From JBHHUI01 sp965248775 (GTDB lineage: Bacteria > Chloroflexota > Anaerolineae > Anaerolineales > JBHHUI01): DNA of 64,000 nucleotides. The stretch covers positions 620,001 through 684,000 of the forward strand of contig OZ252150.1 in the NCBI GenBank assembly GCA_965248775.1, written 5' to 3'. Shown in pieces: positions 1 through 7,509 of this stretch (positions are counted from its first letter, which is position 1; each line of letters starts with the position of its first letter). A model generated the notes under the pieces. It did no database searches. It worked only from the letters and a program-made list of their open reading frames with translations, and was not told the DNA's origin. Position numbers and translations under genes: made by a program.

Positions 1-1
1 G

Positions 2-721
2 CCCGGTGTGGACCTGGAATTGTTCCACTGGTTTCCGCAGGATGAAGCGCGGCGAAAAATTGAAGTCTCCCTGGATGACACCTTCATATTATTCGTAGGT
101 CGCGTCGAGCCACTGAAGGGCGCCGACACACTCATGCACGCACTGAAGTTGCTTCAAGATTCGAGCGATCTACCTTCGAATACTCGCGTCGCAATTATTG
201 GTGGCGATCCCTCCCAGCCGCGCGAGTCTCGATTTGCGGAAATGGATCGTTTGATGGCACTTTGTGATGAACTTGATCTTGATGATGTTGTTGCCTTTCT
301 TGGGAAGCGTGCGCAGGAAACCCTTAACAATTATTACGTCTCCGCCGACGTTGTTGTCATGCCGTCAATTTATGAATCTTTTGGAATGGTGGCGCTCGAA
401 GCAATGGCCTGCGGTACGCCTGTCATTGCCAGCGAGATTGGTGGGTTGGCCTTCCTGGTACGCGATGGGGAGACCGGTTTTCTCGTTCCGGATCGCGATC
501 CGGCTGCCCTAGCCGAAAAACTCCGTTGTGTCATACAGGATGAAGATTTGCGGAAGCAGTTAGGTGCGCAGGCTGCTGCTTACGCAGAAGAGTATGCCTG
601 GCCGAAGATTACCGAACGTGTGATGGATGTCTATGCCGCTGTGATTGAATCTCATTCAGGGGAGCGCGAAAAGGTCGAGGGCGTAAGCGGCTACGAGCTC
701 GGAAAGGCGACCGTCAACTGA
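2..721 (+). CDS. GT4-type glycosyltransferase, 5' end outside the window
   Basis: C-terminal part of a GT-B fold glycosyltransferase of family 1/GT4, which transfers a sugar from a nucleotide-sugar donor. The reading frame is open from base 2 (PGVDLELF), so the gene begins upstream; the GTG at 8 is inside the conserved PxGVD segment and is not the real start. Counting from that GTG, residues 28-35 (LFVGRVEP) open the donor-binding domain and residues 123-131 (ESFGMVALE) form the E-x7-E retaining motif, followed by ACGTPVIAS and GGL. The resemblance is to MshA/sucrose-phosphate-synthase-like transferases, but the acceptor cannot be deduced. It converges on the next gene with a 66-base overlap. 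Confidence 0.9.
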   Translation, partial: PGVDLELFHWFPQDEARRKIEVSLDDTFILFVGRVEPLKGADTLMHALKLLQDSSDLPSNTRVAIIGGDPSQPRESRFAEMDRLMALCDELDLDDVVAFLGKRAQETLNNYYVSADVVVMPSIYESFGMVALEAMACGTPVIASEIGGLAFLVRDGETGFLVPDRDPAALAEKLRCVIQDEDLRKQLGAQAAAYAEEYAWPKITERVMDVYAAVIESHSGEREKVEGVSGYELGKATVN

Positions 722-1717
722 GTCTGGTAGCATCTTTGGCGGCGCATTCAGGTCAATGATTTGATCGGTAGCTAGATCATTCAAACGTACCCAGGGCACA
801 CTACCATCGACAGCCGAGTTCACCATCAGGATGGCATGATCATTGTCCGGCTGAACATGATCCTTCTCCGACTGCAAACGTTGATAAGGCACGTTTAGCT
901 CGCTGATAAACGTGAGTGCTTCCCGCTCTGCCCAGAATTCCTCATCATCACAGGTAACTTCACCAGTCAGGTGACCAAGCAGATCGGCATCACAGCCTCC
1001 GGTGTCGTTGCGGTTTGCAGGACCTTCCCAATCCATAAGGAAGCGCACTGGTAAATCAGGATGCCGCGGTAGCGCACCCACAGCCATCGTTACCCCAAAT
1101 GAGAACGACGAAATGCCAATCCTGTCTGCATCCACACCGGCAGCGCCCTCGAGTGATCGGATAATCGCAGCCAGCCCATCCTGCTGCGCGAATCCGTTCT
1201 GGTCTTCGAGCCCCTCACTCTGACCGCGTCCATCTGGGTCGAAAACGACAACTGTAAACCCCTCCACTGCTAGATCCTATACTGTATTACGTGGTGGCCG
1301 GATGAAGTCAGCACTGAAGCCGGTCCCGCCGGGAACTAGGATAAGTGTGGGATTCCCTTCGCCGTTCCAATCCGGCGGCCGGAATATACGAACAAAGAGT
1401 TGTGTACCACTTGTGGGATTTGTGACTGTGAAGCTTTCTTCTAATTCTGCTACCGTCGAAGCTGTTTCCGTGTCCGCTGGGGCAGGCGAGGAAATCTGAA
1501 ATTGGGAATCATCACTTGCGCAATCTGCCGGGCAAATGTCTGCATTTTCAGGCCCATCGCAGATATTGTCGCCGCAGAAGGGAGCATCAGTTGTGACCTC
1601 CGGGGAGGAGAAAACTGTTGGAAGTTCTTCAGGTGTCGACTTCCTCGTACCGGGCAGATTGCAGGCAAGCGCTGCAAGCATCAGCACAACAATGAATTGG
1701 ACGTATCTGGTTCTCAT
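656..1717 (-). pseudogene. Secreted lipoprotein alpha/beta-hydrolase, interrupted by an in-frame TAG
   Basis: Starting at the ATG at 1717 the protein has a lipoprotein signal (hydrophobic run, lipobox ALAC), a threonine/proline-rich linker and a cysteine-rich CGDNICDGPENADICPADC segment, then an alpha/beta-hydrolase-like region (LILVPGGTG). A TAG at 1279-1277 stops it after PPRNTV; the same frame then continues DLAVEGFTVVVFDPDGRGQS with a GISSFSFG nucleophile-elbow-like motif (GxSxG) up to the stop at 656. Upstream and downstream parts are in the same frame, so one C-to-T change (CAG to TAG, expected Gln) explains the break; restored length is 353 residues. It would be anchored on the outer face of the membrane; substrate unknown. 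Either a recent nonsense mutation, a sequencing error or readthrough. Confidence 0.75.
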
Positions 1718-1749
1718 TTCCGGGTTGTGTTTAAATCCCCAGCAGAGGT

Positions 1750-2733
1750 TTAGACCACATTGTTCGGATCGCCGACGTAATGCCACCAGTTGTTGGCAAT
1801 GCCATCGGTATCGCCATTGACGTGAGGAAAACGTTCGAACCACCACATGTGATGTGCACGAATATCTCCGTTGCCCCATTCGGCAGCGTTTACTTTGCGG
1901 GTGAGCCCTTCAAAATCAGGAAAGTTTAGCCAGTCATCGCAACGGCTGAGGACCTTGCGGCGGTTGCCCCAATCGTAATCGCGCTCGCTATTGGGAGCAA
2001 AGTGAACATTGCCACATTCTGCGCGACCCGGATGTGTCTTCTCGTAGCGTATAAAACGTTCCCACAAATTCGATTTGCTCCGCCGATCCCGATATACATG
2101 CGCCATGATTGACTCCGCACGATGTCCCAGGTCTTCGAGCATTTCGCCGACGCCACGTTCGTAATTGAAGCCCATGATTACGAATCGCCGACCGGCTGCT
2201 TCGGTCTCACCAAGGGCAGGCGCGTTGCACCAGAATGCTCCCGGTCCACCCATAATTGACTCATAATAACCGGTGTAGGGGAAACCTAGCAGCCAGACTT
2301 CGTCGATCTCCTCTGCGGCAACACGGGTAAGGATGTCAAACTCGTGTACCAGTTGCAGATAATCAACAGCGTCCGGTTGGTGAAAACCGGAACGAGAATC
2401 CCAACAGCGCAAGTAATCTTCGTATGCATAGATGAACCCATCCTGCTTGACCGGAAAGCTATCAACCTCCTGCCGGGCAACGATTTGATATTGCAAACAT
2501 CCATGGCTGCAAGTCCGTACAGCGGAGCCATATTGACGCGCTAAGTCATCGGGATCATTCCAGCCCCAAAGTTGGCTCATCTTCTTGTTTCCGCGTGACG
2601 GAAATACTGGATTGTGGATGATAGCAAACACGCGCAAAAGTAGCGGCGTTGCATTGACATACTTTGATTGAAAGGAAGTGGGTTGAGTTGGATGCGACGC
2701 CCTGCGCCCGAAAAGCCGATCCAGCCAACTCAA
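1750..2733 (-). CDS. Conserved protein of unknown function, 327 aa
   Basis: I cannot assign a function. The protein is rich in Trp, Tyr and Asn and has strongly conserved-looking blocks: FAIIHNPVFPSRG, GFHQPDAVDYLQL, EIDEVWLLGFPYTGYYES, GGPGAFWCNAP, FVIMGFNYERGVGEM, VHFAPNSERDYDWGN and IRAHHMWWFERFPH. The many His/Asp/Glu/Asn clusters suggest a soluble enzyme or metal-binding fold. From memory, similar sequences occur as stand-alone or secreted proteins in several bacterial phyla, always uncharacterised. The longest frame starts at a TTG at 2733, 6 bases after the upstream selenoprotein stop; an internal ATG (MSQLWGW) would drop the conserved FAIIHNP block, so the longer form is preferred. 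It probably forms a two-gene operon with the DsbA-like gene. Confidence 0.6.
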   Translation of the reverse strand: MSWLDRLFGRRASHPTQPTSFQSKYVNATPLLLRVFAIIHNPVFPSRGNKKMSQLWGWNDPDDLARQYGSAVRTCSHGCLQYQIVARQEVDSFPVKQDGFIYAYEDYLRCWDSRSGFHQPDAVDYLQLVHEFDILTRVAAEEIDEVWLLGFPYTGYYESIMGGPGAFWCNAPALGETEAAGRRFVIMGFNYERGVGEMLEDLGHRAESIMAHVYRDRRSKSNLWERFIRYEKTHPGRAECGNVHFAPNSERDYDWGNRRKVLSRCDDWLNFPDFEGLTRKVNAAEWGNGDIRAHHMWWFERFPHVNGDTDGIANNWWHYVGDPNNVV

Positions 2734-2739
2734 AGCAGT

Positions 2740-3363
2740 TTACTCAATAATGACAAGACCTTCCTCGATGCATTTATCTACTACTTGCTCGAGGAAGGGA
2801 GCAGGTCGCGCGCCCGAGACAAGGTATTTGTCTGCAAAAACGAACGCAGGCACACCTTGGATTCCGGACTGATAAGCCTCATCGAGGTCTGCCTGCACGG
2901 CATCCCGATAGCGACCCGACTCGACCGCGATGCGGAATTCATCACCATCCAATCCGACCGATTCCGCAACCCGTACGAGAACGTCCATATCATCCAGTCT
3001 TTCTGCAGCCTGCCAATGGGTGGCGAAGCAGGCGTGACTGTACTCGCCGTCGAGGCCCTGTTCTCGCGCAAAATGGGCACCTTCCAATGCCTGGCGTGAA
3101 TTGACTCCCCAGGGCCCTTCGTGCATCTCCAATTCGAAATTCTCACGGGCATACGCCCACATGGTCTCATGCTTTTCGAGGATCATTTTCCGGTAGGCCG
3201 TTTCTTGTTCGGGCGTGCCGGGGAATTTGCCACCTGGACGTAGTTCGTATGCTTTCCACTCGATGACGACATCGCGGGTTTGCTTGAGGGAGTCCAGACC
3301 GGACTCGGCCATGAAGCACCACGGTCAAACGTAATCGCTGAAGACTTTGATGTGTACAGGCAT
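2740..3363 (-). CDS. DsbA/FrnE-family thiol oxidoreductase, predicted selenoprotein (UPWC)
   Basis: A 207-residue thioredoxin-fold protein of the DsbA/FrnE (2-hydroxychromene-2-carboxylate isomerase-like) family. From the ATG at 3363, preceded by AGAGGGG seven bases upstream, it reads MPVHIKVFSDYV, then TGA (3327-3325), then PWCFMAES and on through AYELRPGG, HEGPWGVNSR and the cis-Pro region GIQGVPAFVF to the stop at 2740. FrnE-type proteins have CPWC here; TGA replaces exactly the first catalytic Cys codon, giving UPWC, and a SECIS-like hairpin follows at the correct distance. TGA is used as a true stop elsewhere in the window (proA, the MCC biotin carboxylase), so global reassignment is excluded. 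Redox role is inferred from the family; the Sec machinery is not in this window. An annotation starting at the internal Met (3312) would lose the active site. Confidence 0.85.
3290..3306 (-). promoter_or_regulatory. Bacterial SECIS-like hairpin downstream of the Sec UGA
   Basis: In the mRNA sense the sequence is GAGUCC-GGUCU-GGACUC: a perfect 6-bp stem closed by the 5-nt loop GGUCU. It starts 19 nt after the UGA and its apical GG lies at +25/+26, inside the range known for bacterial SECIS elements. The loop matches the apical GGUCU of the E. coli fdhF SECIS. The whole element lies in the coding region, as expected for SelB-dependent insertion. Confidence 0.8.
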
Positions 3364-3409
3364 GAATGTTCCCCTCTGAATGGTGAGATGTGTGCGTCTC
3401 ATTGCCTAT

Positions 3410-3417
3410 ACTATAAT
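3410..3417. promoter_or_regulatory. Overlapping divergent -10 boxes (tentative)
   Basis: The bases read TATAGT on the minus strand (3415-3410), about 46 nt before the selenoprotein start, and TATAAT on the plus strand (3412-3417), about 106 nt before the acetyltransferase. No convincing -35 boxes are seen. The rest of 3364-3523 holds only the selenoprotein ribosome-binding site near 3371-3377. Confidence 0.3.
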
Positions 3418-3523
3418 CCATTGGCGTGCTGACGCCAGCTCAGAAATCAATTAAAATTCGTCTCGGGCGCGATCAGATTTGTATTCTAGGGTTTGGTTGT
3501 CTCACATTGGAGTTTGTTTTTAA

Positions 3524-4068
3524 ATGAAACGCAATGTCATAGAAATGAAGATTTCTGAACTTCATCTCATGATCAACTACTTCCTGGAAGCAGACCACAG
3601 TTTCCTTTTAGGGCTGGGCGTTGATCCCACTAAACTTCCACAATTCGATCGATGGTACGAAATCCTGCAGCAAGACTTTGATCGACCCGTTAATGATAGA
3701 CAATTCTTCTATCTCGTTTGGGACTTGGATGGTATTGCAGTCGGACACTCACATGTCAATGACATTGTTTACGCTAAGAAGCGTTCATGCACTTACATAT
3801 TTGGAATCCTGCCCAACGCAAAACCGGCAACGGATCTTATTTCGTTCGGGAGTCGATTAAGATCTATTTTGAAATGTTCAATTTATTGAAGCTATTTAGC
3901 CAACCCTATGCTCTTAACCCAGCCCCAAATCGGACATTACAGAAAGTTGGCTTTAAATATCTCAAGACTTACGAAACAACACCTAGTTGGATAAATTTTC
4001 CTCAACCAGTCACCCTTTGGCTGTTGAATAGGGCGCAATTCGAACTTGAGCAGGAGGTAATAATTTGA
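3524..4068 (+). pseudogene. GNAT-family N-acetyltransferase, single-base frameshift
   Basis: A GNAT acetyltransferase (acetyl-CoA dependent) split between two frames. The first frame runs from MKRNVIEMKISELHL to IVYAK; the second takes over at about 3780 with EAFMHLHIWNPAQRKTGNG and continues through FELFNLL-type helix residues, PYALNPAPNRTLQKVGF and the C-terminal TTPSWINFPQPVTLW. Inserting one base (a G in GCTAAGAAGCG, about 3776-3782) restores a 181-residue protein of normal family length; ALNPAPNRTL..GF is the usual end of the acetyl-CoA site. The intact ends and minimal lesion mean a very recent loss or a sequence error. The stop overlaps the start of the MaoC gene by 4 bases, so the two are co-transcribed. 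Confidence 0.75.
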
Positions 4069-4517
4069 CTGGAAAATACTTTGATGATTTGGAAGTTGGA
4101 GATCGATTTGAGCATGCCCCTGGTCGAACGATAACCGAAGCTGACAATGTGCTCTTTTGCAGCCTGACCATGAACACGCAACCGTTGCATCTCAACGCCG
4201 ATTTTGCCGAGAAATCGCAGTTTGGGCGGCCCATCGTAAATGGGTTGCTGACTCTCGGGTTGGCTGTGGGCATGACAGTTTCTGATATGACCTCCGGAAC
4301 CATTGTGGCGAATCTTAGCTATGAACAGGTGAAACACCCGCACCCGATGTTTCACGGTGACACACTCTATGTAGAATCGGAAGTACTCGATAAGCGCGTG
4401 TCTCGTTCCAAGCCGGATCGTGGCATTGTGCGCCTCGGACATGTCGGGCGCAACCAAACAGGAACCACAGTGGTTGAATTCGAACGAGCCGTCTTGTTCC
4501 TAATGAAACCCACATGA
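4065..4517 (+). CDS. MaoC-like (R)-specific enoyl-CoA hydratase family protein
   Basis: A 150-residue single hot-dog-fold protein of the MaoC dehydratase family, expected to hydrate or dehydrate an enoyl-CoA or a mesaconyl-type CoA ester. It starts at a TTG (4065) placed 7 bases after a strong AGGAGGT; no ATG fits better. Visible features: YFDDLEVGDRFEHAPGRTITEADN (hydratase-type motif region, conserved D and the following N-terminal helix), NTQPLHLNADFA where the catalytic Asp/His pair normally lies, and GRPIVNGLLTLGLAVGM. The closest recognisable group is the MaoC proteins that sit beside CitE-like lyases (mesaconyl-CoA hydratase-like). It overlaps the CitE-like gene by ATGA, so the two are translationally coupled. 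Confidence 0.8.
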   Translation: MTGKYFDDLEVGDRFEHAPGRTITEADNVLFCSLTMNTQPLHLNADFAEKSQFGRPIVNGLLTLGLAVGMTVSDMTSGTIVANLSYEQVKHPHPMFHGDTLYVESEVLDKRVSRSKPDRGIVRLGHVGRNQTGTTVVEFERAVLFLMKPT

Positions 4518-5365
4518 ACCGCGTTCGACGTTCTATTTTGTATATGCCGGGCGACGACCGGCGTAAGATCGAGAAAGCGCAAACTCTCGGTTTGGATAGT
4601 TTCTGTATGGACCTTGAAGACGGTGTCGCATTGAACAACAAACCCGCGGCCCGCGAGTCTGTGAAGTCCGTGCTGAAGGAACTCGATTTTGGGCATACAG
4701 AACGTTTGGTGCGTATCAACCCGGCGGAAACAGAACTAGCCATGCAGGACCTGGAGAGTATCTTCGTCGCGAGGCCCGATGGTATTGTCCTTCCAAAGGT
4801 TGAATCTGCTGCCGACATTCTGTGGGTTGCAGCGCAGCTCGGCGATGCAGATATGCCAATCATCGCGATTGTGGAGACCGCGCGCGGGATCGTTAATCTA
4901 AAAGAGATTGGCACGGCCGGCAGTTCCCTGAGCGCGCTGGCGTTTGGGGCCGAAGACCTGGCCGGTGACATCGGCGCAACCCGCACAAAAGCAGGCTGGG
5001 AGGTTCTTTACGCACGCAGTGCAGTTGTGACTCACGCAAAAGCAAACGATTTACAAGCGCTTGACATGGTTTTCATCGACTTCAGGGATCCTGAAGGTCT
5101 GGCGCAGGAAGCCCAAGCAGGAGCTTCGATGGGCTATGACGGCAAACAGGCGATTCATCCGAACCAAATTGAAGTGATACATCAGGCTTTTACACCTACT
5201 CAGGAAGAATTCGAGCAGGCACAACGAGTCGTCGTAGAGTTTGATAAAAACAGCCACGCAGGGACAGGCGCATTTGCAATCGATGGCAAGATGATCGACA
5301 TGCCGTTATATCGGGCTGCGCAGAATAAGCTTGCAAAGGCCCGTGCTGCTGGTTTGATTGATTAA
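4514..5365 (+). CDS. HpcH/HpaI aldolase (CitE-like CoA-ester lyase)
   Basis: A 283-residue TIM-barrel lyase of the CitE / malyl-CoA lyase group, which cleaves or condenses beta-hydroxyacyl-CoA esters with a divalent metal. Motifs in order: RSILYMPGDD, FCMDLEDGVA (metal-binding Glu/Asp), the substrate Arg segment RLVRINP, GIVLPKVES (Glu ligand), FGAEDLAGDIGATR and the C-terminal KQAIHPNQIEVI. The length and absence of a citrate-lyase complex partner fit a stand-alone CoA-ester lyase (malyl-, methylmalyl- or citramalyl-CoA) better than citrate lyase beta. With MaoC it could process mesaconyl/citramalyl-CoA; the facing methylcrotonyl-CoA carboxylase operon points to branched-chain or C5 acid catabolism. 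Substrate not determined. Confidence 0.85.
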   Translation: MNRVRRSILYMPGDDRRKIEKAQTLGLDSFCMDLEDGVALNNKPAARESVKSVLKELDFGHTERLVRINPAETELAMQDLESIFVARPDGIVLPKVESAADILWVAAQLGDADMPIIAIVETARGIVNLKEIGTAGSSLSALAFGAEDLAGDIGATRTKAGWEVLYARSAVVTHAKANDLQALDMVFIDFRDPEGLAQEAQAGASMGYDGKQAIHPNQIEVIHQAFTPTQEEFEQAQRVVVEFDKNSHAGTGAFAIDGKMIDMPLYRAAQNKLAKARAAGLID

Positions 5366-5402
5366 TTGGTGTTACGCAGCGGCGCTGAAGTTTGTTTCAG
5401 CT

Positions 5403-5465
5403 AGAAGCTTCGCTTTTAACTCCCTCACCAGTTCTTGCGGCTCAAGGCTAAAAAGCGAAGCTTCT
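5403..5465. terminator. 15-bp inverted repeat between convergent operons
   Basis: AGAAGCTTCGCTTTT (5403-5417) and its exact complement AAAAGCGAAGCTTCT (5451-5465) enclose a 33-base loop. It lies midway between the convergent CitE-like and biotin carrier genes and reads the same on both strands, which fits a bidirectional terminator; the long loop and AT-rich inner stem are unusual for one. Confidence 0.55.
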
Positions 5466-5479
5466 CATCTGAATACGAG

Positions 5480-5971
5480 CTAGGCCTCTAGTTCAATCAA
5501 TAGTTGACCGCGTTCCACTACATCACCTTCAGATACAGGAACATTTAACACCGTCCCGTCCTGAGGGGCGCTTACACGCATTTCCATCTTCATCGCTTCC
5601 AATAGAATAAGAGTTTGGCCTCGCGTAACCTGATCGCCCACGGCAACGAGCACGGCGCGCACCTGGCCGGGCATGGCCGCAATGAGTGTGTCGTCTCCTA
5701 CATGTGAGGCCGTTCCTCGCTCCCTTGAATCCTGCGATACTCGTTCCAGCTGATATGCGCGCCCTGCAATGGAGACCCAGCGACTCTCCCCGTCGCGGGC
5801 GACATGGGCCGTTATGATCTTTCCCCGGAATTGGAAGGTTATTTCGTTTTGATCAGAATGGATCAGTTCTCCTGAGTAGGTTTCTCCACCAACAAGCGCT
5901 ATGAACGAGTCGGAATCCTGATCCAGGCTAAATGCAACTTCTTGTTCGTTCAGACGGTAGCGAAAATCCAT
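5480..5971 (-). CDS. Biotin carboxyl carrier subunit of acyl-CoA carboxylase
   Basis: A 163-residue protein whose last 70 residues form a biotinyl domain: AAMPGQVRAVLVAVGDQV followed by EAMKMEMRVSAP, with biotin accepted by the Lys of AMKM (residue 128). The N-terminal half (FRYRLNEQEVAF ... GKIITAHVARDG) matches the BT linker domain of methylcrotonyl-CoA carboxylase alpha subunits. The ATG at 5971 lies five bases after the biotin carboxylase stop. In many bacteria these two parts are one 650-residue polypeptide; here they are in different frames, either a natural split gene (I favour this because of the well-placed ATG) or a recent frameshift. Third gene of the carboxylase operon. Confidence 0.8.
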   Translation of the reverse strand: MDFRYRLNEQEVAFSLDQDSDSFIALVGGETYSGELIHSDQNEITFQFRGKIITAHVARDGESRWVSIAGRAYQLERVSQDSRERGTASHVGDDTLIAAMPGQVRAVLVAVGDQVTRGQTLILLEAMKMEMRVSAPQDGTVLNVPVSEGDVVERGQLLIELEA

Positions 5972-5976
5972 ATAAG

Positions 5977-7458
5977 TCAGGCACCCAGCCGGAATCCATC
6001 TGTTCGATCCCAAGGCGTTGGCAGCCTGGCCTCCCGCTGGGAGCTTTGTGTCGTAGCCGTTAATTCAGCAAGCGCCTGGGCAACAAACACATCCAATCCA
6101 GCAGCCTCCATTGTGGGTTTCCAATCGCCGTAGCGCTCCTCGATCAACGCAGTGGTGTACTCACCACTTTGGAATTCGGAATCTGCCATTAGATCCTGCA
6201 AAAACGAAATATTGGTCGTCAGTCCGAGAATAGTGACTTCGCTCAATGCAAATGCCATTTTGCGCATAGCGGCTTCACGAGTGGCTGCATGCACGATAAG
6301 TTTGGCCATAAGCGGATCGTAATAAACAGTCACTTCGTCACCAGACGCCACGCCGCTATCCAGCCGGATGCCGGGGCCTTGTGGCGCGACAAACTTCAGA
6401 ACAGGCCCGGCCGCTGGCAAAAATTCGGAGGCAGGGTCCTCGGCATAGATACGGCACTCGATGGCCTGGCCGCGTGAATTGATGTCGGCCTGCGCGATGG
6501 TGAGTGCCTCCCCAGCCGCAATGCGAATCTGCTCCTGCACGAGATCGATGCCTGTGACCATTTCTGTCACTGGATGCTCAACTTGCAGGCGCGTGTTCAT
6601 TTCGAGAAAGTAGAACTCACGTGTGTTTGCATCGACGATGAATTCAACTGTCCCAGCGTTCGTGTAATTAACCGCTCGGGCTGCCGCCAGGGCAGCATTC
6701 GTCATACGCTCGCGCAAATCGGCGTCGAGTAGAGGAGAGGGCGTCTCTTCAATAATCTTCTGATGGCGGCGTTGAACAGAACATTCCCGTTCGAATAGAT
6801 GGATGAGATTTCCATGCGTGTCTGCCAGGATCTGTATTTCAACATGTCGAGCGCGTGGAATATATTTCTCGATAAATACCCGGCCATCACCGAATGCACT
6901 TTGCGCTGCACGTTGAGCGGCGCCAACAGCTTCAGCCAAGTCGTTTGCAGAATCAACCCGGCGCATGCCTTTGCCACCGCCACCGGCAGTCGCTTTTACC
7001 AACACCGGATATGAAATCGCAGGATCGTCCGGTTCCCAGCCCGGCACGACCGGTACGCCCGCTTTTACCATTAACTGTCGGGCGCGGGTCTTGTCCCCTA
7101 TTGCACGCATGGCCTTCGGTGATGGGCCGATCCAGATCAATCCAGCAGCTTCCACTGCCGCCGCGAAATCGGCGTTCTCCGATAAAAAGCCATAACCAGG
7201 ATGGATTGCTTCGCAGCCGGTATCTCCGGCGGCGGCGATGATACGGTCCCCGCGCAGATAAGATTCTGCTGCTGGTGGGGGACCGATGTTGACGGCGGCA
7301 TCCGCCAGCCGGACGTGTAGGGCACCGGCATCGGCATCAGAATAAACAGCCACCGGCCGGATACCCATTTCTCGGCAGGCACGGATGATGCGGACCGCGA
7401 TCTCTCCGCGCTGAGCGATCAGGATGCTCTTGAGACTAGGCAAGCTTGACTTCCTCAC
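5977..7458 (-). CDS. Biotin carboxylase subunit (methylcrotonyl-CoA carboxylase type)
   Basis: 493 residues. ATP-grasp biotin carboxylase: carboxylates the biotin of the carrier subunit using ATP and bicarbonate. The N-terminal preATP-grasp domain reads LIAQRGEIAVRIIRACREMGI, followed by HPGYGFLSENADFA, the glycine-rich ATP loop KATAGGGGKGMRRV, EKYIPRARHVEIQILAD, FERECSVQRRHQKIIEE, FLEMNTRLQVEHPVTE (catalytic Arg/Glu region) and a C-terminal domain ending TPWDRTDGFRLGA. That last segment is typical of methylcrotonyl/propionyl alpha subunits, where it leads into the BT domain; here the frame stops and the next gene supplies BT and biotinyl domains. It lies 51 bases after the carboxyltransferase gene. 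Confidence 0.9.
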   Translation of the reverse strand: MRKSSLPSLKSILIAQRGEIAVRIIRACREMGIRPVAVYSDADAGALHVRLADAAVNIGPPPAAESYLRGDRIIAAAGDTGCEAIHPGYGFLSENADFAAAVEAAGLIWIGPSPKAMRAIGDKTRARQLMVKAGVPVVPGWEPDDPAISYPVLVKATAGGGGKGMRRVDSANDLAEAVGAAQRAAQSAFGDGRVFIEKYIPRARHVEIQILADTHGNLIHLFERECSVQRRHQKIIEETPSPLLDADLRERMTNAALAAARAVNYTNAGTVEFIVDANTREFYFLEMNTRLQVEHPVTEMVTGIDLVQEQIRIAAGEALTIAQADINSRGQAIECRIYAEDPASEFLPAAGPVLKFVAPQGPGIRLDSGVASGDEVTVYYDPLMAKLIVHAATREAAMRKMAFALSEVTILGLTTNISFLQDLMADSEFQSGEYTTALIEERYGDWKPTMEAAGLDVFVAQALAELTATTQSSQREARLPTPWDRTDGFRLGA

Positions 7459-7509
7459 GACTGAGCTTCCTCCCCGAAGGTGGCTGGCACCTGAATGGCG
7501 CCGACATCA

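Noticed and set aside
3325..3327. TGA read as tryptophan (mycoplasma-like code) instead of Sec
   Set aside because: Trp at the first position of CPWC makes no sense, TGA ends many intact genes, and a SECIS-like hairpin follows.
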